This document shows positions 11,001-19,500 of a stretch of DNA of 64,000 nt, one piece after another. The translations under genes and the position numbers were made by a program. The stretch lies in NCBI GenBank assembly GCA_024362935.1, contig JANCRA010000004.1, forward strand, positions 22,463,121 to 22,527,120, in the 5' to 3' direction. The notes under the pieces are model-generated. The model worked only from the letters and a program-made list of their open reading frames with translations, had not been told where the DNA came from and did not search any database. The DNA comes from Setophaga petechia. Its lineage: Eukaryota > Chordata > Aves > Passeriformes > Parulidae. The number at the start of each line of letters is the position of its first letter. Position 1 is the stretch's first letter.

Positions 11001-11819
11001 CAATTCGACCTCACGCGTGACCAGGCCAAGGCCATTGTGGCGACATGCCCCCAATGTCAGCAGAGCCAGCCACCATCGCTGCCTGCTGGCGCCAATCCGA
11101 GAGGACTTTCCAGCTGTGAGGTGTGGCAAACCGATGTCACCAAAATTCCACAATTCGGTCGCCTCAAGTATGTTCACGTGTCAGTAGACACCTTTTCCGG
11201 TGCTGTCTTTGCCTCTGCCCACACAGGGGAGAAAGCTTCGGATGTCCAGAAACATCTCATCCAGGCTTTCTCCGTGTTGGGTATCCCAAAGAGGCTCAAG
11301 ACTGATAATGGGCCCGCGTATGCCTCCAGGGAGTTTGGAGTTTTCCTGCAGCGATGGGGAATAGAGCATCGAACAGGCATCCCCTATTCCCCCACAGGTC
11401 AGGCCGTGATTGAGAGGACCCATCAAACCCTCAAAAGGGTTTTGAGCCATCTAACGCCGATTGGGAAGATGGAGTCCCCTCAGGTCCAGCTATCTCGGGC
11501 GCTGTACACACTAAATTTCCTTAACTGCTCTTTTGACAACTTAAATCCGGCAATAGTACGGCATTTCGGAGGACACGGTGACCTGTGGCTCAAAGAGAAG
11601 CCTCCTGTCCTGGTGTGGGACCCGGAGACCTGGCGTCAGGAGGGACCATTCCAGCTTGTGACCTGGGGGCGGGGATACGCTTGCGTGTCCACCCCCTCAG
11701 GCCCCAAGTGGGTCCCTTCCCGCTGGGTTCGCCCGTATGTCCCCCGTACGAAAAAGACACCCAGTCCGGTCCCACAAGTGGCAGTGGCGAGTTGGCGGCG
11801 ACGGCGGAGGCTCCACTGA
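8040..11819 (+). CDS. Pro-Pol polyprotein (dUTPase-like region, protease, RT, RNase H, integrase)
   Basis: Made as a Gag-Pro-Pol fusion by the -1 shift; about 1,259 codons follow the slip. In order: a dUTPase-like region (about 8180-8595), aspartic protease with DTGAD (8796-8810) and GRD (about 8999), then reverse transcriptase with LKD (about 9390), LPQGMKCSP (9501-9527) and YMDD (9603-9614). RNase H follows with TDASGG (about 10494), a Glu in AELDAV, TDSAYV (10662-10679) and a final Asp at 10860. Integrase has its HX3H (10962, 10974) and CPQC (11046-11057) zinc residues and the catalytic D 11133, D 11304, E 11412 (35 residues between the last two), plus a basic C-terminal tail ending in five Arg. 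All catalytic residues are present and no stop interrupts the frame. Protease and polymerase share one frame, unlike typical betaretroviruses. The GTG at 8094 is not a real start. Confidence 0.96.
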   Translation, partial: HVTERSAPLRHDKNESGQVTTRDCRGKGARESPPPAPLVTPGWSELPLVRCDSFTGLDLHEAEASLCEASCLFRMDHAGNPVPSAGPSLTAFSIFSPFRLVTTEALRLPNTDLRFLTVSPECPDTWNRSGHRFVIVGDTKHTPREVQVYPALVSSLRHRFKLTVSCLHPPLFLPKGTILAQAVPVQDADPIRSWELDCPEQRDSLPKEHPSREAEHPNTPHVAWAQRLGSSKPRLECQLSKGKDTISIRGMLDTGADVTIIPTREWPSHWELQNVGGCITGVGGSQLAKQSKSIVQITGPDGQLAHVRPFVLNYSEPLWGRDTLEQWGAKIDLPAPLPVFRAAVAEERATWKLNWKSDKPVQVKQWPLNKQKLKALTELVEEQVRKGNLVETMSAWNSPVFVIRKTSGKWRLLHDLRKINDIIEDMGVLQPGMPSPSMLPQNWNLAIIDLKDCFFQIPLHPDDAPRFAFTVPALNREAPGKRYHWRVLPQGMKCSPIICQWYVAALLAPIRERYSEAVIHHYMDDVLVCARDDSLLAHVLTCVTDCLVAAGFELQNEKIQRMPPWKYLGLEISRRTIVPQKLAINPKVSTLADAHQLCGALNWVRPWLGITTEDLAPLFKLLEGGEALCSPRDLTPEAEASLEKIGELLEARQAHRYIPGLPFKFVILGRLPHLHGLIYQWDPSRKNIKGRDKDPSLSDPLLIIEWVFLSCHRSKRITQPHELVAELIRKARLRIRELAGVDFGCIHVPIELKSGKLKTKMLNELLSESEVLQFALANYTGQIDVGRPSHPLFSSDLHFKFSTKKILSRVPLDALTVFTDASGGSHRSVMTWKDPQTQRWEMDVNYVEGSPQVAELDAVVRAFEKFQDRPFNLVTDSAYVAGVVARAEQAVLQEVPNLALYNLLSKLISLISRREQMYYVMHTRSHTDLPGFIAEGNRRADALAAPAEIEPEWAMAAAVKMAPLPDVFQQAKLSHQLFHQNAPGLVRQFDLTRDQAKAIVATCPQCQQSQPPSLPAGANPRGLSSCEVWQTDVTKIPQFGRLKYVHVSVDTFSGAVFASAHTGEKASDVQKHLIQAFSVLGIPKRLKTDNGPAYASREFGVFLQRWGIEHRTGIPYSPTGQAVIERTHQTLKRVLSHLTPIGKMESPQVQLSRALYTLNFLNCSFDNLNPAIVRHFGGHGDLWLKEKPPVLVWDPETWRQEGPFQLVTWGRGYACVSTPSGPKWVPSRWVRPYVPRTKKTPSPVPQVAVASWRRRRRLH
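8180..8595 (+). other. Degenerate dUTPase-like domain at the start of Pro
   Basis: About 140 residues precede the protease. They begin with SFTGLDLHEA, which resembles dUTPase motif 1 (AGxDL), and end with PKGTILAQAVP, which resembles the PKG-x-IAQ strand near motif 4. The middle part that should carry the catalytic Asp and the base-binding motif is not recognisable, and no glycine-rich motif 5 is seen. Betaretroviruses carry an active dUTPase at this position, so I read this as a diverged, probably inactive relative. This is a by-eye call and needs a profile or structure comparison. Confidence 0.5.
8730..9030 (+). other. Retroviral aspartic protease domain within Pro-Pol
   Basis: GMLDTGADVTII is the catalytic loop (the Asp at 8796 lies in DTGAD). 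GVGGSQ is the expected flap segment and LWGRDTLEQW is the usual C-terminal helix motif. The length of about 100 residues is normal for the family. The enzyme works as a dimer and would cut Gag and Gag-Pro-Pol. Domain ends are approximate. Confidence 0.9.
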
Positions 11820-11869
11820 ACACCGTGATGTACTAGAGCCTCCTAATCAGAGACTTCCCCCTCTATTCC

Positions 11870-11976
11870 AGACCTAGCCACCTTTCCTTCCAGCTCCTTC
11901 CCCTCACCCACCCCCGAAACCTCCCATTAGTCTCAAGCCCTAGATTTTAATATGTTCTATTTTGTTTTTATTTCAG
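11870..11976 (+). promoter_or_regulatory. Candidate env splice acceptor sites
   Basis: A T-rich tract ending TTTATTTCAG puts the acceptor AG at 11975-11976, twelve bases before the env ATG at 11988. A second, weaker acceptor is TCTATTCCAG ending at 11871. The ATG at 11952 lies upstream of the better acceptor and would be removed with it, which supports 11988 as the env start. Confidence 0.65.
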
Positions 11977-11987
11977 ACTCACGCACC

Positions 11988-13379
11988 ATGCCCGCCCGCA
12001 CCCGGACCTTGGCCGGTGTTGTTGCCACCATGCTAATCATCACTGTGGCTCCATGGCCGATTCAGCAGCCTTCCCACAACATCTGGAAGCTGCTGGCGCA
12101 ATCCCTGGGTCGCGAAGACATATGCCTCGCCACCGGAGCAGCAGACGACCCGCTTGGGACCTGTCTAGTGGGGATCCCTCTCCTCCCTGAAGCCCATCTT
12201 TTCTTTCTAAACCCAACGACCATTTCAGGAGGCATCTGGAAAAACCCCCCTTTTCATACCCTGCCTTTTTTAGACCATGACCCCCTCGAGTTTACTTTGC
12301 TCGGATCCGCAAAAGCTCCTTTTTGTTTTCAGTTCACCCCCATCCAAATCCCCAGCGATTGGCCAAATATAATCCACATGAAACAATATAAAAGAGTATT
12401 CACTGCCAAGAAGTGGTGCCGAGCTTTATCCACCTTTCGGCATTTCTCCACTTCCGATGGCATGCCCCGAGCCCTCCCCAAAGGTTTCTTTTTAATTTGC
12501 GGTGACCGAGCATGGGAAGGCATCCCCGCTCGCCTTGTCGGAGGCCCATGCACCCTCGGGCGACTGACCTTGTTTTCTCCCAACACCACCGAAATTTCCA
12601 ATTGGCAGACAAATGATTCCACAGAGGGTGAGATTCGGCAGAAAAGACAACTTAAACCATTGGATTCGACTTGCGATCCCGAAATTTCTCATTGGCCTAA
12701 GACGAAAAGGATCGCAATGCCCGTGTTGTTGCCCTGGGTTGCGGCCGCGAAGGCTCTGGGCGAATTAGGCGAACTCGAGTGTTGGGCGGTTAAACAAGCC
12801 AATTTAACATCAGCCGCATTGAGTGACCTCCTCCAAGACGAGCAGATAACCAGGCAGGCCACCCTTCAAAATCGGGCGGCCCTAGACTACCTGCTCCTGC
12901 TGCACCACCATTCTTGCAGGGAGTTCAAGGGCCTCTGCTGCTTCGACCTTCGATCCAATGCCCAGGATGCGCGTGCCAAAATTGATGAGATGAAAGAGCA
13001 CGTCTCGAAAGTTAAAGAGGAGCCGCAAGACTGGCTGTACCAGCTTTTCTCCGGGTCCGGACTGTCCAGCTGGGCCGTTTCAATTATCAAAGACTTGTTA
13101 TATATATTAATTGTACTTGTCATTGTGTTCATGAGTGCAGCGGTCCTCTGGAGGTGTTTGAAAAAAATATTACAACAACTGTCTGACCATCCCCAAGTAA
13201 ATGCAGTTTTGGCCTCTCCTCTTTCTTCCTTGCCACCCCCACCAGCCTACGAAGATATGGAGATGGGCCATCTGCTGCGAGCTCCACCGTCAAGCCCGGC
13301 TCCGCCACCAGGCACGGAGACTGTTGTCTCCGAGTCTGAGTCCGAAGAGGATGGAGATTTTGAGACCGCAAATATTTAA
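11988..13379 (+). CDS. Envelope glycoprotein precursor (463 aa)
   Basis: Env would be made from a spliced RNA, inserted in the membrane and cleaved into surface (SU) and transmembrane (TM) subunits. I chose the ATG at 11988 because it follows the acceptor at 11976 and starts a signal peptide (basic RTR, then a hydrophobic stretch). SU is short: the furin-type site RQKR ends at residue 220 (12636-12647). SU has six Cys, two N-glycosylation sequons (NTT, NDS) and no CXXC. TM has an internal hydrophobic fusion region bracketed by cysteines, one sequon (NLT), a heptad/immunosuppressive-like segment and CX6CC (12915-12941; residues 310-318). The membrane span is about 370-391. The 72-residue tail contains PPPPAY (Tyr421) and a Ser/Glu/Asp-rich end. 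TM most resembles alpharetrovirus TM. The frame has no break. Confidence 0.95.
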   Translation: MPARTRTLAGVVATMLIITVAPWPIQQPSHNIWKLLAQSLGREDICLATGAADDPLGTCLVGIPLLPEAHLFFLNPTTISGGIWKNPPFHTLPFLDHDPLEFTLLGSAKAPFCFQFTPIQIPSDWPNIIHMKQYKRVFTAKKWCRALSTFRHFSTSDGMPRALPKGFFLICGDRAWEGIPARLVGGPCTLGRLTLFSPNTTEISNWQTNDSTEGEIRQKRQLKPLDSTCDPEISHWPKTKRIAMPVLLPWVAAAKALGELGELECWAVKQANLTSAALSDLLQDEQITRQATLQNRAALDYLLLLHHHSCREFKGLCCFDLRSNAQDARAKIDEMKEHVSKVKEEPQDWLYQLFSGSGLSSWAVSIIKDLLYILIVLVIVFMSAAVLWRCLKKILQQLSDHPQVNAVLASPLSSLPPPPAYEDMEMGHLLRAPPSSPAPPPGTETVVSESESEEDGDFETANI

Positions 13380-13454
13380 TGCGCTTTAAAAAGACTGTTT
13401 AGTACCCGTTGTGATTGTGTGTTTCCCCCATGTTCTTTTCTTTTCGTTTCGTTT

Positions 13455-13468
13455 AAAAAAGGGGGAGA
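13455..13468 (+). other. Polypurine tract
   Basis: AAAAAAGGGGGAGA directly abuts the TGTTGTGG start of the 3' LTR, the required position for the plus-strand primer. Between the env stop (13379) and this tract are only about 75 non-coding bases with no further reading frame, so there is no sign of an accessory gene 3' of env. Confidence 0.95.
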
Positions 13469-14269
13469 TGTTGTGGTGCGTGTGGTTGTCCCTGAAAAAT
13501 TTTCATAAATGTTTAGTTCAGTTTGTGAGGGGACATTGAGTTGCATGAATCTTATCGTTCATCCAGAAGGATGGTTTTATTCAAGGCTTTTCCTTTTTCC
13601 CCCCCCCCCTTTTTCCCCCCAAGCCTAATGCAGTTTACCTCATTATTTCAGTTGCCCCCGCCCCCCCCCCCCCCCCCCCCCCCCTCTGTAACAGTCCCCT
13701 TGTCCCTCAGTTGTCCCCTCCTTCGTTGCTTCAGTAACCCCCTGTCCATCACTCTCTTCCCACACCCCATTTCCAGAACCTTCGATCAGGGAATGGGAGT
13801 GATTGGTGCAGAGGGGAAAGTCCCCGCCTTGCTGTGTTCCTATTTGTTGCTATGTAATGTCCATTATTTGTACTCTTGATTTTATTGGTCATTTGTGTAT
13901 TCCCCCCTCCCCTCGGGGTCTCTTTATATGTCCCCCCCGAGGGGTGGAGGTTGAGCAGTTGCTTGCACTCCCTACCCCACCTGCTGCCCCCTTACCCTTA
14001 ATAAACCCAGTTTCCTGCCTGCAAGTGGCTGCTCCGCTTCGTCGTGCTTAACCTCGCTACATCGTTGCTGCCGCGCGCCTCTCCTCTCCAGCTCCCCCAG
14101 GGGTGCCTCTCCCTGCCAAGACGCAGGGAGGGTCCCTGGCAGCCAGCCACTTCCCCGGCCGCCTCGACAGAGCAAGTGCTGCAGAAGGCAAGTGGCTGGC
14201 CCAACCCAGGCTGTGGGCTGCGGAGGGCTTGTGGCCGCTAGCCGGGGGTCAGACGCCCGAGCAGCCGCA
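13469..14269 (+). repeat. 3' LTR of the provirus (801 bp)
   Basis: The sequence is the same as the 5' LTR from TGTTGTGG to GCAGCCGCA, apart from two extra C in the poly-C run around 13661-13684 (24 versus 22). The TATA-like box is near 13925 and AATAAA at 14000-14005. Zero substitutions between the LTRs means very little time since integration, or recent gene conversion between them. Confidence 0.97.
14000..14005 (+). terminator. Polyadenylation signal of the provirus
   Basis: AATAAA in the R region of the 3' LTR, with cleavage expected about 15-20 bases downstream. It marks the likely 3' end of genomic and env RNAs. Confidence 0.85.
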
Positions 14270-14275
14270 CAGTTT
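14270..14275. repeat. Target-site duplication, right copy (CAGTTT)
   Basis: Perfect match to 4595-4600, immediately after the terminal CA of the 3' LTR. An intact 6-bp duplication shows that this is one undisturbed insertion and not a product of recombination between two proviruses. Confidence 0.95.
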
Positions 14276-14490
14276 AGTTTAAAAGTTTAGATGGCATTAC
14301 TTAACCTCATCACTGCATTACTTTTTATTAGTACCATTACCTTTTAAAGATAGTGAAGGACCAAAAACCACATTGACTTGAGGCCTTCAACTTGTCATGA
14401 AAAAACCCCTCTCAAACAAGCATTCACATGCTGTCACTGCAACCATTGGAGAGATCTGATAGACAAATGACATATACCAGTGTATGTGAC

Positions 14491-15796
14491 TGTGGTGGTT
14501 TGACACTGGCACAACACCAATGCCCCCATGAGAATATCCTCTCCCTGGTGTCTGCTGTGAGGTGAGACCAGGAATAAGCAAAGCAGGCTCCTGCTTAGGG
14601 GAAAGAAAAACTATTAACTAAACTACAAAAGACTAAACTACAAAAACTGAAAAAAAAAACCCACACAAGGAAAATGAAAACTGCACAGAGACATTCCCTC
14701 CTCCTTCGCCCCACCAAATTCCCAATACATTTACATTTCCCAAATCACCAACTCTTGGTCCGGCACCACCCTTTGGATAATCAAATCCTCTGTTCATCAA
14801 GAGTAGAAGGAGTCCTTCCTTGTGCCATGGCCTTCCTGTCACATGTAGCACCGCCCGAAGATCCTTTTGCCATTCTGAAATCTTCCTTCCATGCCCAGTG
14901 CTCTCACCACCATGCATGGGCCAGGCCTGCTTCGAGGGTGGGCTTTTCAAGGACGCCTTGTCCCGTTCCAAACAGAGCACAGTCTCACCCTTGGGACCTC
15001 TGTCCCCCCCATTTCTTTTACACCCCCTGGGGCCGAGGGGTCTCAACACTGAACTCTCTTGGCGCTGAGCGCTTGCTTCCCCCTGGTTGCAGTCTCTGTA
15101 TCACAAGGAAATAGTCCATGGCTATACAAAAAACAGTCCAGCAAAAATGCCACTCCATCTTCTCCATTCCTCCAACATCTTGCTCACTTGCCCAGACCCT
15201 CATCACTGGCCTATTTCTTCCTTCATCCTCTACTCCCATCTCTCTTCTAGGAAGGGTTAATGTTCTGCAAAGTTTTCATTGTCCAACAAAGGGTTGAAAA
15301 CTCTTTGGTTCTGACCTCCCAGAGACTCCCACAGCGGCTGGACACCTTCTCGCTGCACACCCCCCGCCCCTTTTTCTCCTTTTGGGCTGTGCTGCCGGCA
15401 CATGTTATCACGTTTCAAGGTAGCAGTCGCAGGCACAGGCTGTACTCTCTCTCTCTCTCCTGGGGGCGGCTGCCCCATACCTCCTGGTGCTTCTCCCACC
15501 CTTCCATGCCGGGGCCTCTTCACCTCCCATCTCTGTCCAAGCCCCGGCCCACCTCACCCGGCCGCGGGGCTGCCCCTCCCCGCCCAGCAGCAGCAGCTGG
15601 GCTGGGGGAGAGACCCAACTCTTGCCCCACTGAAACCCAAGAGAGCTCCCAGGGGGAGAGCCCTGTTCTTAACCCTGTGTTCTCAGAGGCAGATCCAATG
15701 CCCCAGTGGCCAAACCAGGTGCCAATATTAAAATCTGAGCACTTATTGGTAAACACAGCATATCCCAGATATCATATTTCCTGTGAAACCACCACA
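14491..15796 (-). repeat. Solo LTR, 1.3-kb family, copy 1
   Basis: The element is bounded by TGTGGTGGTTT on the left and AAACCACCACA on the right, a perfect 11-bp inverted terminal repeat with TG...CA ends. It is flanked by a 5-bp duplication GTGAC (14486-14490 and 15797-15801). It matches the plus-strand copy at 49242-50543 in reverse complement over its full length. In this copy the AATAAA seen in the other one is mutated to AATAGT. Small frames in the GC-rich centre are non-coding shadows. A 5-bp duplication fits a retroviral solo LTR left by LTR-LTR recombination. A DNA transposon is the alternative, but the polyadenylation signal in copy 2 and the TG/CA ends favour an LTR. Confidence 0.88.
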
Positions 15797-16423
15797 GTGA
15801 CATGGAAGGCTGGGAAAGAGAGAACTATTAAAACTTTAGGAATGAAAGAATAGACAAATATTTCAGTTTTGGTAGAGTTGCAGTAATGCTAATGTAATGC
15901 ATAATCATTCTTTTGCTATATTCTCAGTTTTTAATTAATTTTGTATTAATTTTATCAACCTTTATAATACTGTTTATCCTACTGCATTCTTTCAAAAATG
16001 GCCCACTTTACCTATTTTATGTCATGGGGATACCGATCTCTCATCATCTTTAGTCCATTTTATGTAATTTTCTGCTGTCTACTTTAAAGGAGGACTATAG
16101 GACCAGAAATACTCTACAATAAAAATGTGAACTTGCCAAAGACTTATAAAAATGTTTTCCATTTCATGTTCATGTCTTGATATTCCCAAAGTTGTATTTG
16201 CTTATTTGTTTGTTGCAGAGCACTGAAATGACACTTTCAGGGAATTACCCAGAATGACACTGAGTACTAACAGTCAATTCAGAGGACATTGCTGTCTCTG
16301 AGCTCAACACCTTGCCTGCCATTACTTGTTACAAATGGAAAGATCTAAAGCAATCAAAATATTTGAAATTTTGTAAACCAGTTATTTGATCTCCATTGAA
16401 ATGAAGGTTATTAGAAAATTAGG

Positions 16424-16500
16424 ATCATAGAATCATTGAATAACTCAAGTTGGAAAGCAACTATAAGAGTCACTGAGTCCAGCTCCCAAGATTCTAAATT
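16424..16500 (-). repeat. CR1 3'-end fragment
   Basis: The stretch with ATCATAGAATCATTGAA, then a TTGGAAAG...CAACTATAAGA block and CCAGCTCCC, is the familiar 3' end of an avian CR1 read on the minus strand. It is short and diverged, so it is an old 5'-truncated insertion. Confidence 0.75.
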
Positions 16501-19500
16501 AAAATTACTTTCTGCTACTAATAACAATTTTAATTATTTTTTCTTGGAGTAATAAAGGTGGATTTAGTTTGCTAAAAAACTAAAAACTAACAAATTTAGA
16601 AACCATATTTCACACAGTGTCTTGTGTGTTTCATGACTGTGGAAATAATGTGCTAAATTTGTGTTGATGGTGATAACTGGAGGAAAAAATCTCTATTCAG
16701 GCATATAAGCTTCTATTAATTTGTTCTCAGTAGCTACAACATTTTTGCCTGTGTCTGTGGCAGGATCAATACTACTGATGAAAACCAACAGGTGCAGTTT
16801 GGTAAGGACAGAGTAAAAAGGACAGTTTAAGAAAAATCTGTTGCAACATCCCATCCAGTGCACATTACAATGCTGTTGTCCAATCCAGTCCTAAGAAATA
16901 ATCTGTCAGACTGTACCCCTCTGTTTTTCAATCTCACTTCAAGCATGAGGGTCTCTATGACTTCTCTTGTTGTCTACAGTTTTTTTTTATTAATTTTTTC
17001 AAGTAGATGATCAGAAGAAACATAGAAGTGACTACTTTCCTCCTGCTCAGTCTTGTTTTGACTGGGAAATTTGAATGCTGCTGTGACAGAAATTCCTGAT
17101 CTGCCAGAGATTGTAGGTATAATGTAACTAAATTCATTGGGATAAATCATCAGGGTTGAATTTAAGCACAAGTGTAGTATTTTTATTGGACTCAGGCCTG
17201 CATACTGAATAATAAGAGATGTTGTGGATTAGAGAACTACAGGTTTTATATATGAAAATACTCATTTCTCCCCTGACAAAACTGAAATTTGCATTATTCT
17301 TTCTACACAGTCTTCTTTTTATCTGTGATCCAAATCTTTGGCCTATGCAATGCAATACAAACTTCAACACATTTCAATATGCATGTATCCCATGTGTTCA
17401 GCCATACTGAGTGAGTCTTTGGCATAAGGCAAGAGCAAAACTAAAACCAAATATTACTATAAGGAGAATATGATATAAATTCAAAGGAGTGTGATGGAGA
17501 AATAAATTCAAGTTAAACAACAGCTAACGTATTTACAACATGAGTGTGGTGGATATAAACTTGCCTTGAAATTGCCATTACATGACATTAAAAACAATTA
17601 TATTTTTTACTTGACTTTCTATATATTGGAACATTTCTATACAGTCTTGGAAATTTGGGCAAATTCTTCTAGCACTATGGAAAAATGTTCTCAGAAAGTC
17701 AGACTATTTGCAAGAATTCGAGGAAAGAAATGAAAATAGAATTGCAAAATGGGGTCACAGATTGTCAAATTTCCCAGCCTCAACCTCCAACACAGCTGAA
17801 ATTGTCAGGAACAGAACTGAACACTGAAAACTGGATGGTCTCTCTGGAGAGTTTTACAGAATTGTGGCATTATCTGTCTTTATGTTCAGCTTGGTGAATA
17901 ACTAGTGATAAGAAAGCTTTGTGGACCCAAGTTCAGGGAACTCTCTTCACACTTCACAATGAAGCATAAATATCTAATACTTTCGGATACCTCTTAACTT
18001 CCAGTGTTTTGGGGCTTGGTTGGTTTTGTTTTGTTTTGTTTTTTACTGGAACTCAAGGTTATTTTCTATATGTTTATTCTAAATTGACTTTTATGAGTCT
18101 TCTATATAGATTTCATTGCTTTTGCAAGCAGACATAAATTAACCTGAAGTAGAGCTTTTGTGACCAACATCGATCGTGAGAAAGAGATGTGGGCCACCAT
18201 ATTTTCACAAATCATATATTGAACCACTATTTTCTTCCTTCTATATACTAGACTGTTGGGGCAAATATAATTTTTCAGAAAGAGAAGGAGCATTGGGATT
18301 AATCCTAGCATTGTTTGTCTGAGTGTTCACTGATAGTACTTTTATAATCTCCTCATCCCTTTCAGATGTATGTCAGCTGAATGAGGCACATTGTATTTGG
18401 GTGTGGTCTCTTGGAAATACTAGGAAATTTTACTTTTTCTCTTTTACTGTGGGCTGAGATCTCACTCTGTTGCAGTCATTGAAGGTATTACATAAGTGAA
18501 GAAATTATTGTCATAATGTTGAACTCATGAGTGTTAACTTCCTAAGACAAAATATCTTGATGGCTTATCTGGACTTAGTAGGTAGAATAATCTACAGTTT
18601 TTGGTTTTTTCAGAAATTTAAAAGCATTTAAGCTAACGTTTTTGAAAAAATACCTAATAGAAATGACAAAATTAATTGGGTTAAGGTATTCAGTTTTGAA
18701 ACGTATTTAGGTCAGCTCTGCATATCTTTCACATTTAGGGGTTGTACTAAAAGAAGGAAATGAGCATTTGGTAGGATCTTGGCATCTTCCTGCTCTGCCT
18801 TTTTCCCACTATGACTACATGATCCAATTGCTTCCAAGTGAGCAGTGAGCCTGTTTAATTTGATTAAAACTTCATACCCTTCTTTGACTCTATCAAAGAT
18901 AAAAAGATAAGATTTTAATCTAGCAGCGGTGAAAGCAGCACTCTGACACTAGGCACCTCTAACAGTTCTTCCAGGGTAATTTTGCCAGATCCTGTCTATT
19001 TCTGAATTGTGTGCAGTAACATGATGTGCCCTTCTTCTCTCTCTCCTCTCTCTTTCTCCCCCTCTCTCTTGCTGCCTCTCCCTTTTACTGAAATGGCAGC
19101 TAAAGAACAAAATGCCTTCTTTGTCTGAAGCCTGCTTGTTCACAGTGGGAACAAGCAGGCTTGAAAAAACCCAGAGATGTCAGGCTGTATAAACTCTCAG
19201 GGAAAGATATATTTCATAAAGGTTCCCACTCTGGAAAATTATATGCTACTTTCAAAATGCTTTGCCACTTTTAAAAAGTGTAATTATACCCTTCTTCTTA
19301 ATGACTGACGTAGCATATGTTTACACATGTTTTAGCTGACTTATGACAGTACACAGAAGCACATTGTGCATTTGATTTTAACAGCTAAAAGAAAATGGGA
19401 CCAACATCCGAACCTGTCTGTTAACATTGCCCAAGTACTTTTGAACACAAAGTACACCTAGTGCCAGTGCTTGTGCCCTCCCTGACCTTTTCTCTACATG

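Larger units (their letters stand above)
4601..14269 (+). mobile_element. Full-length class II endogenous retrovirus (provirus)
   Basis: The element is 9,669 bp long: LTR, primer binding site, leader, gag, pro-pol, env, polypurine tract, LTR. It has TG...CA LTR ends and a 6-bp target duplication. All three coding regions are open from start to stop, apart from the expected -1 shift between gag and pol. The two LTRs carry no substitution relative to each other; only one poly-C tract differs in length (22 versus 24 C after the interrupting G), so the insertion is young in evolutionary terms. The YMDD reverse transcriptase, single frameshift, Lys-like primer site and 6-bp duplication point to class II (ERVK-like, alpha/beta-related). 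Its base composition (GC-rich, with C-rich tracts) contrasts sharply with the AT-rich flanks. I cannot name the family. Open frames do not prove that it is expressed or replicates. Confidence 0.97.

Noticed and set aside
11952..11987. Upstream ATG of env at 11952
   Set aside because: It lies before the best splice acceptor (11976), so it would be absent from the spliced RNA; the ATG at 11988 has a better context and leads into the signal peptide.
15260..15853. 197-codon frame in the solo LTR region, and its relatives at 49206-49774
   Set aside because: The frames lie inside two copies of one LTR, are broken in different places and start or stop in flanking DNA, so they are not conserved genes.
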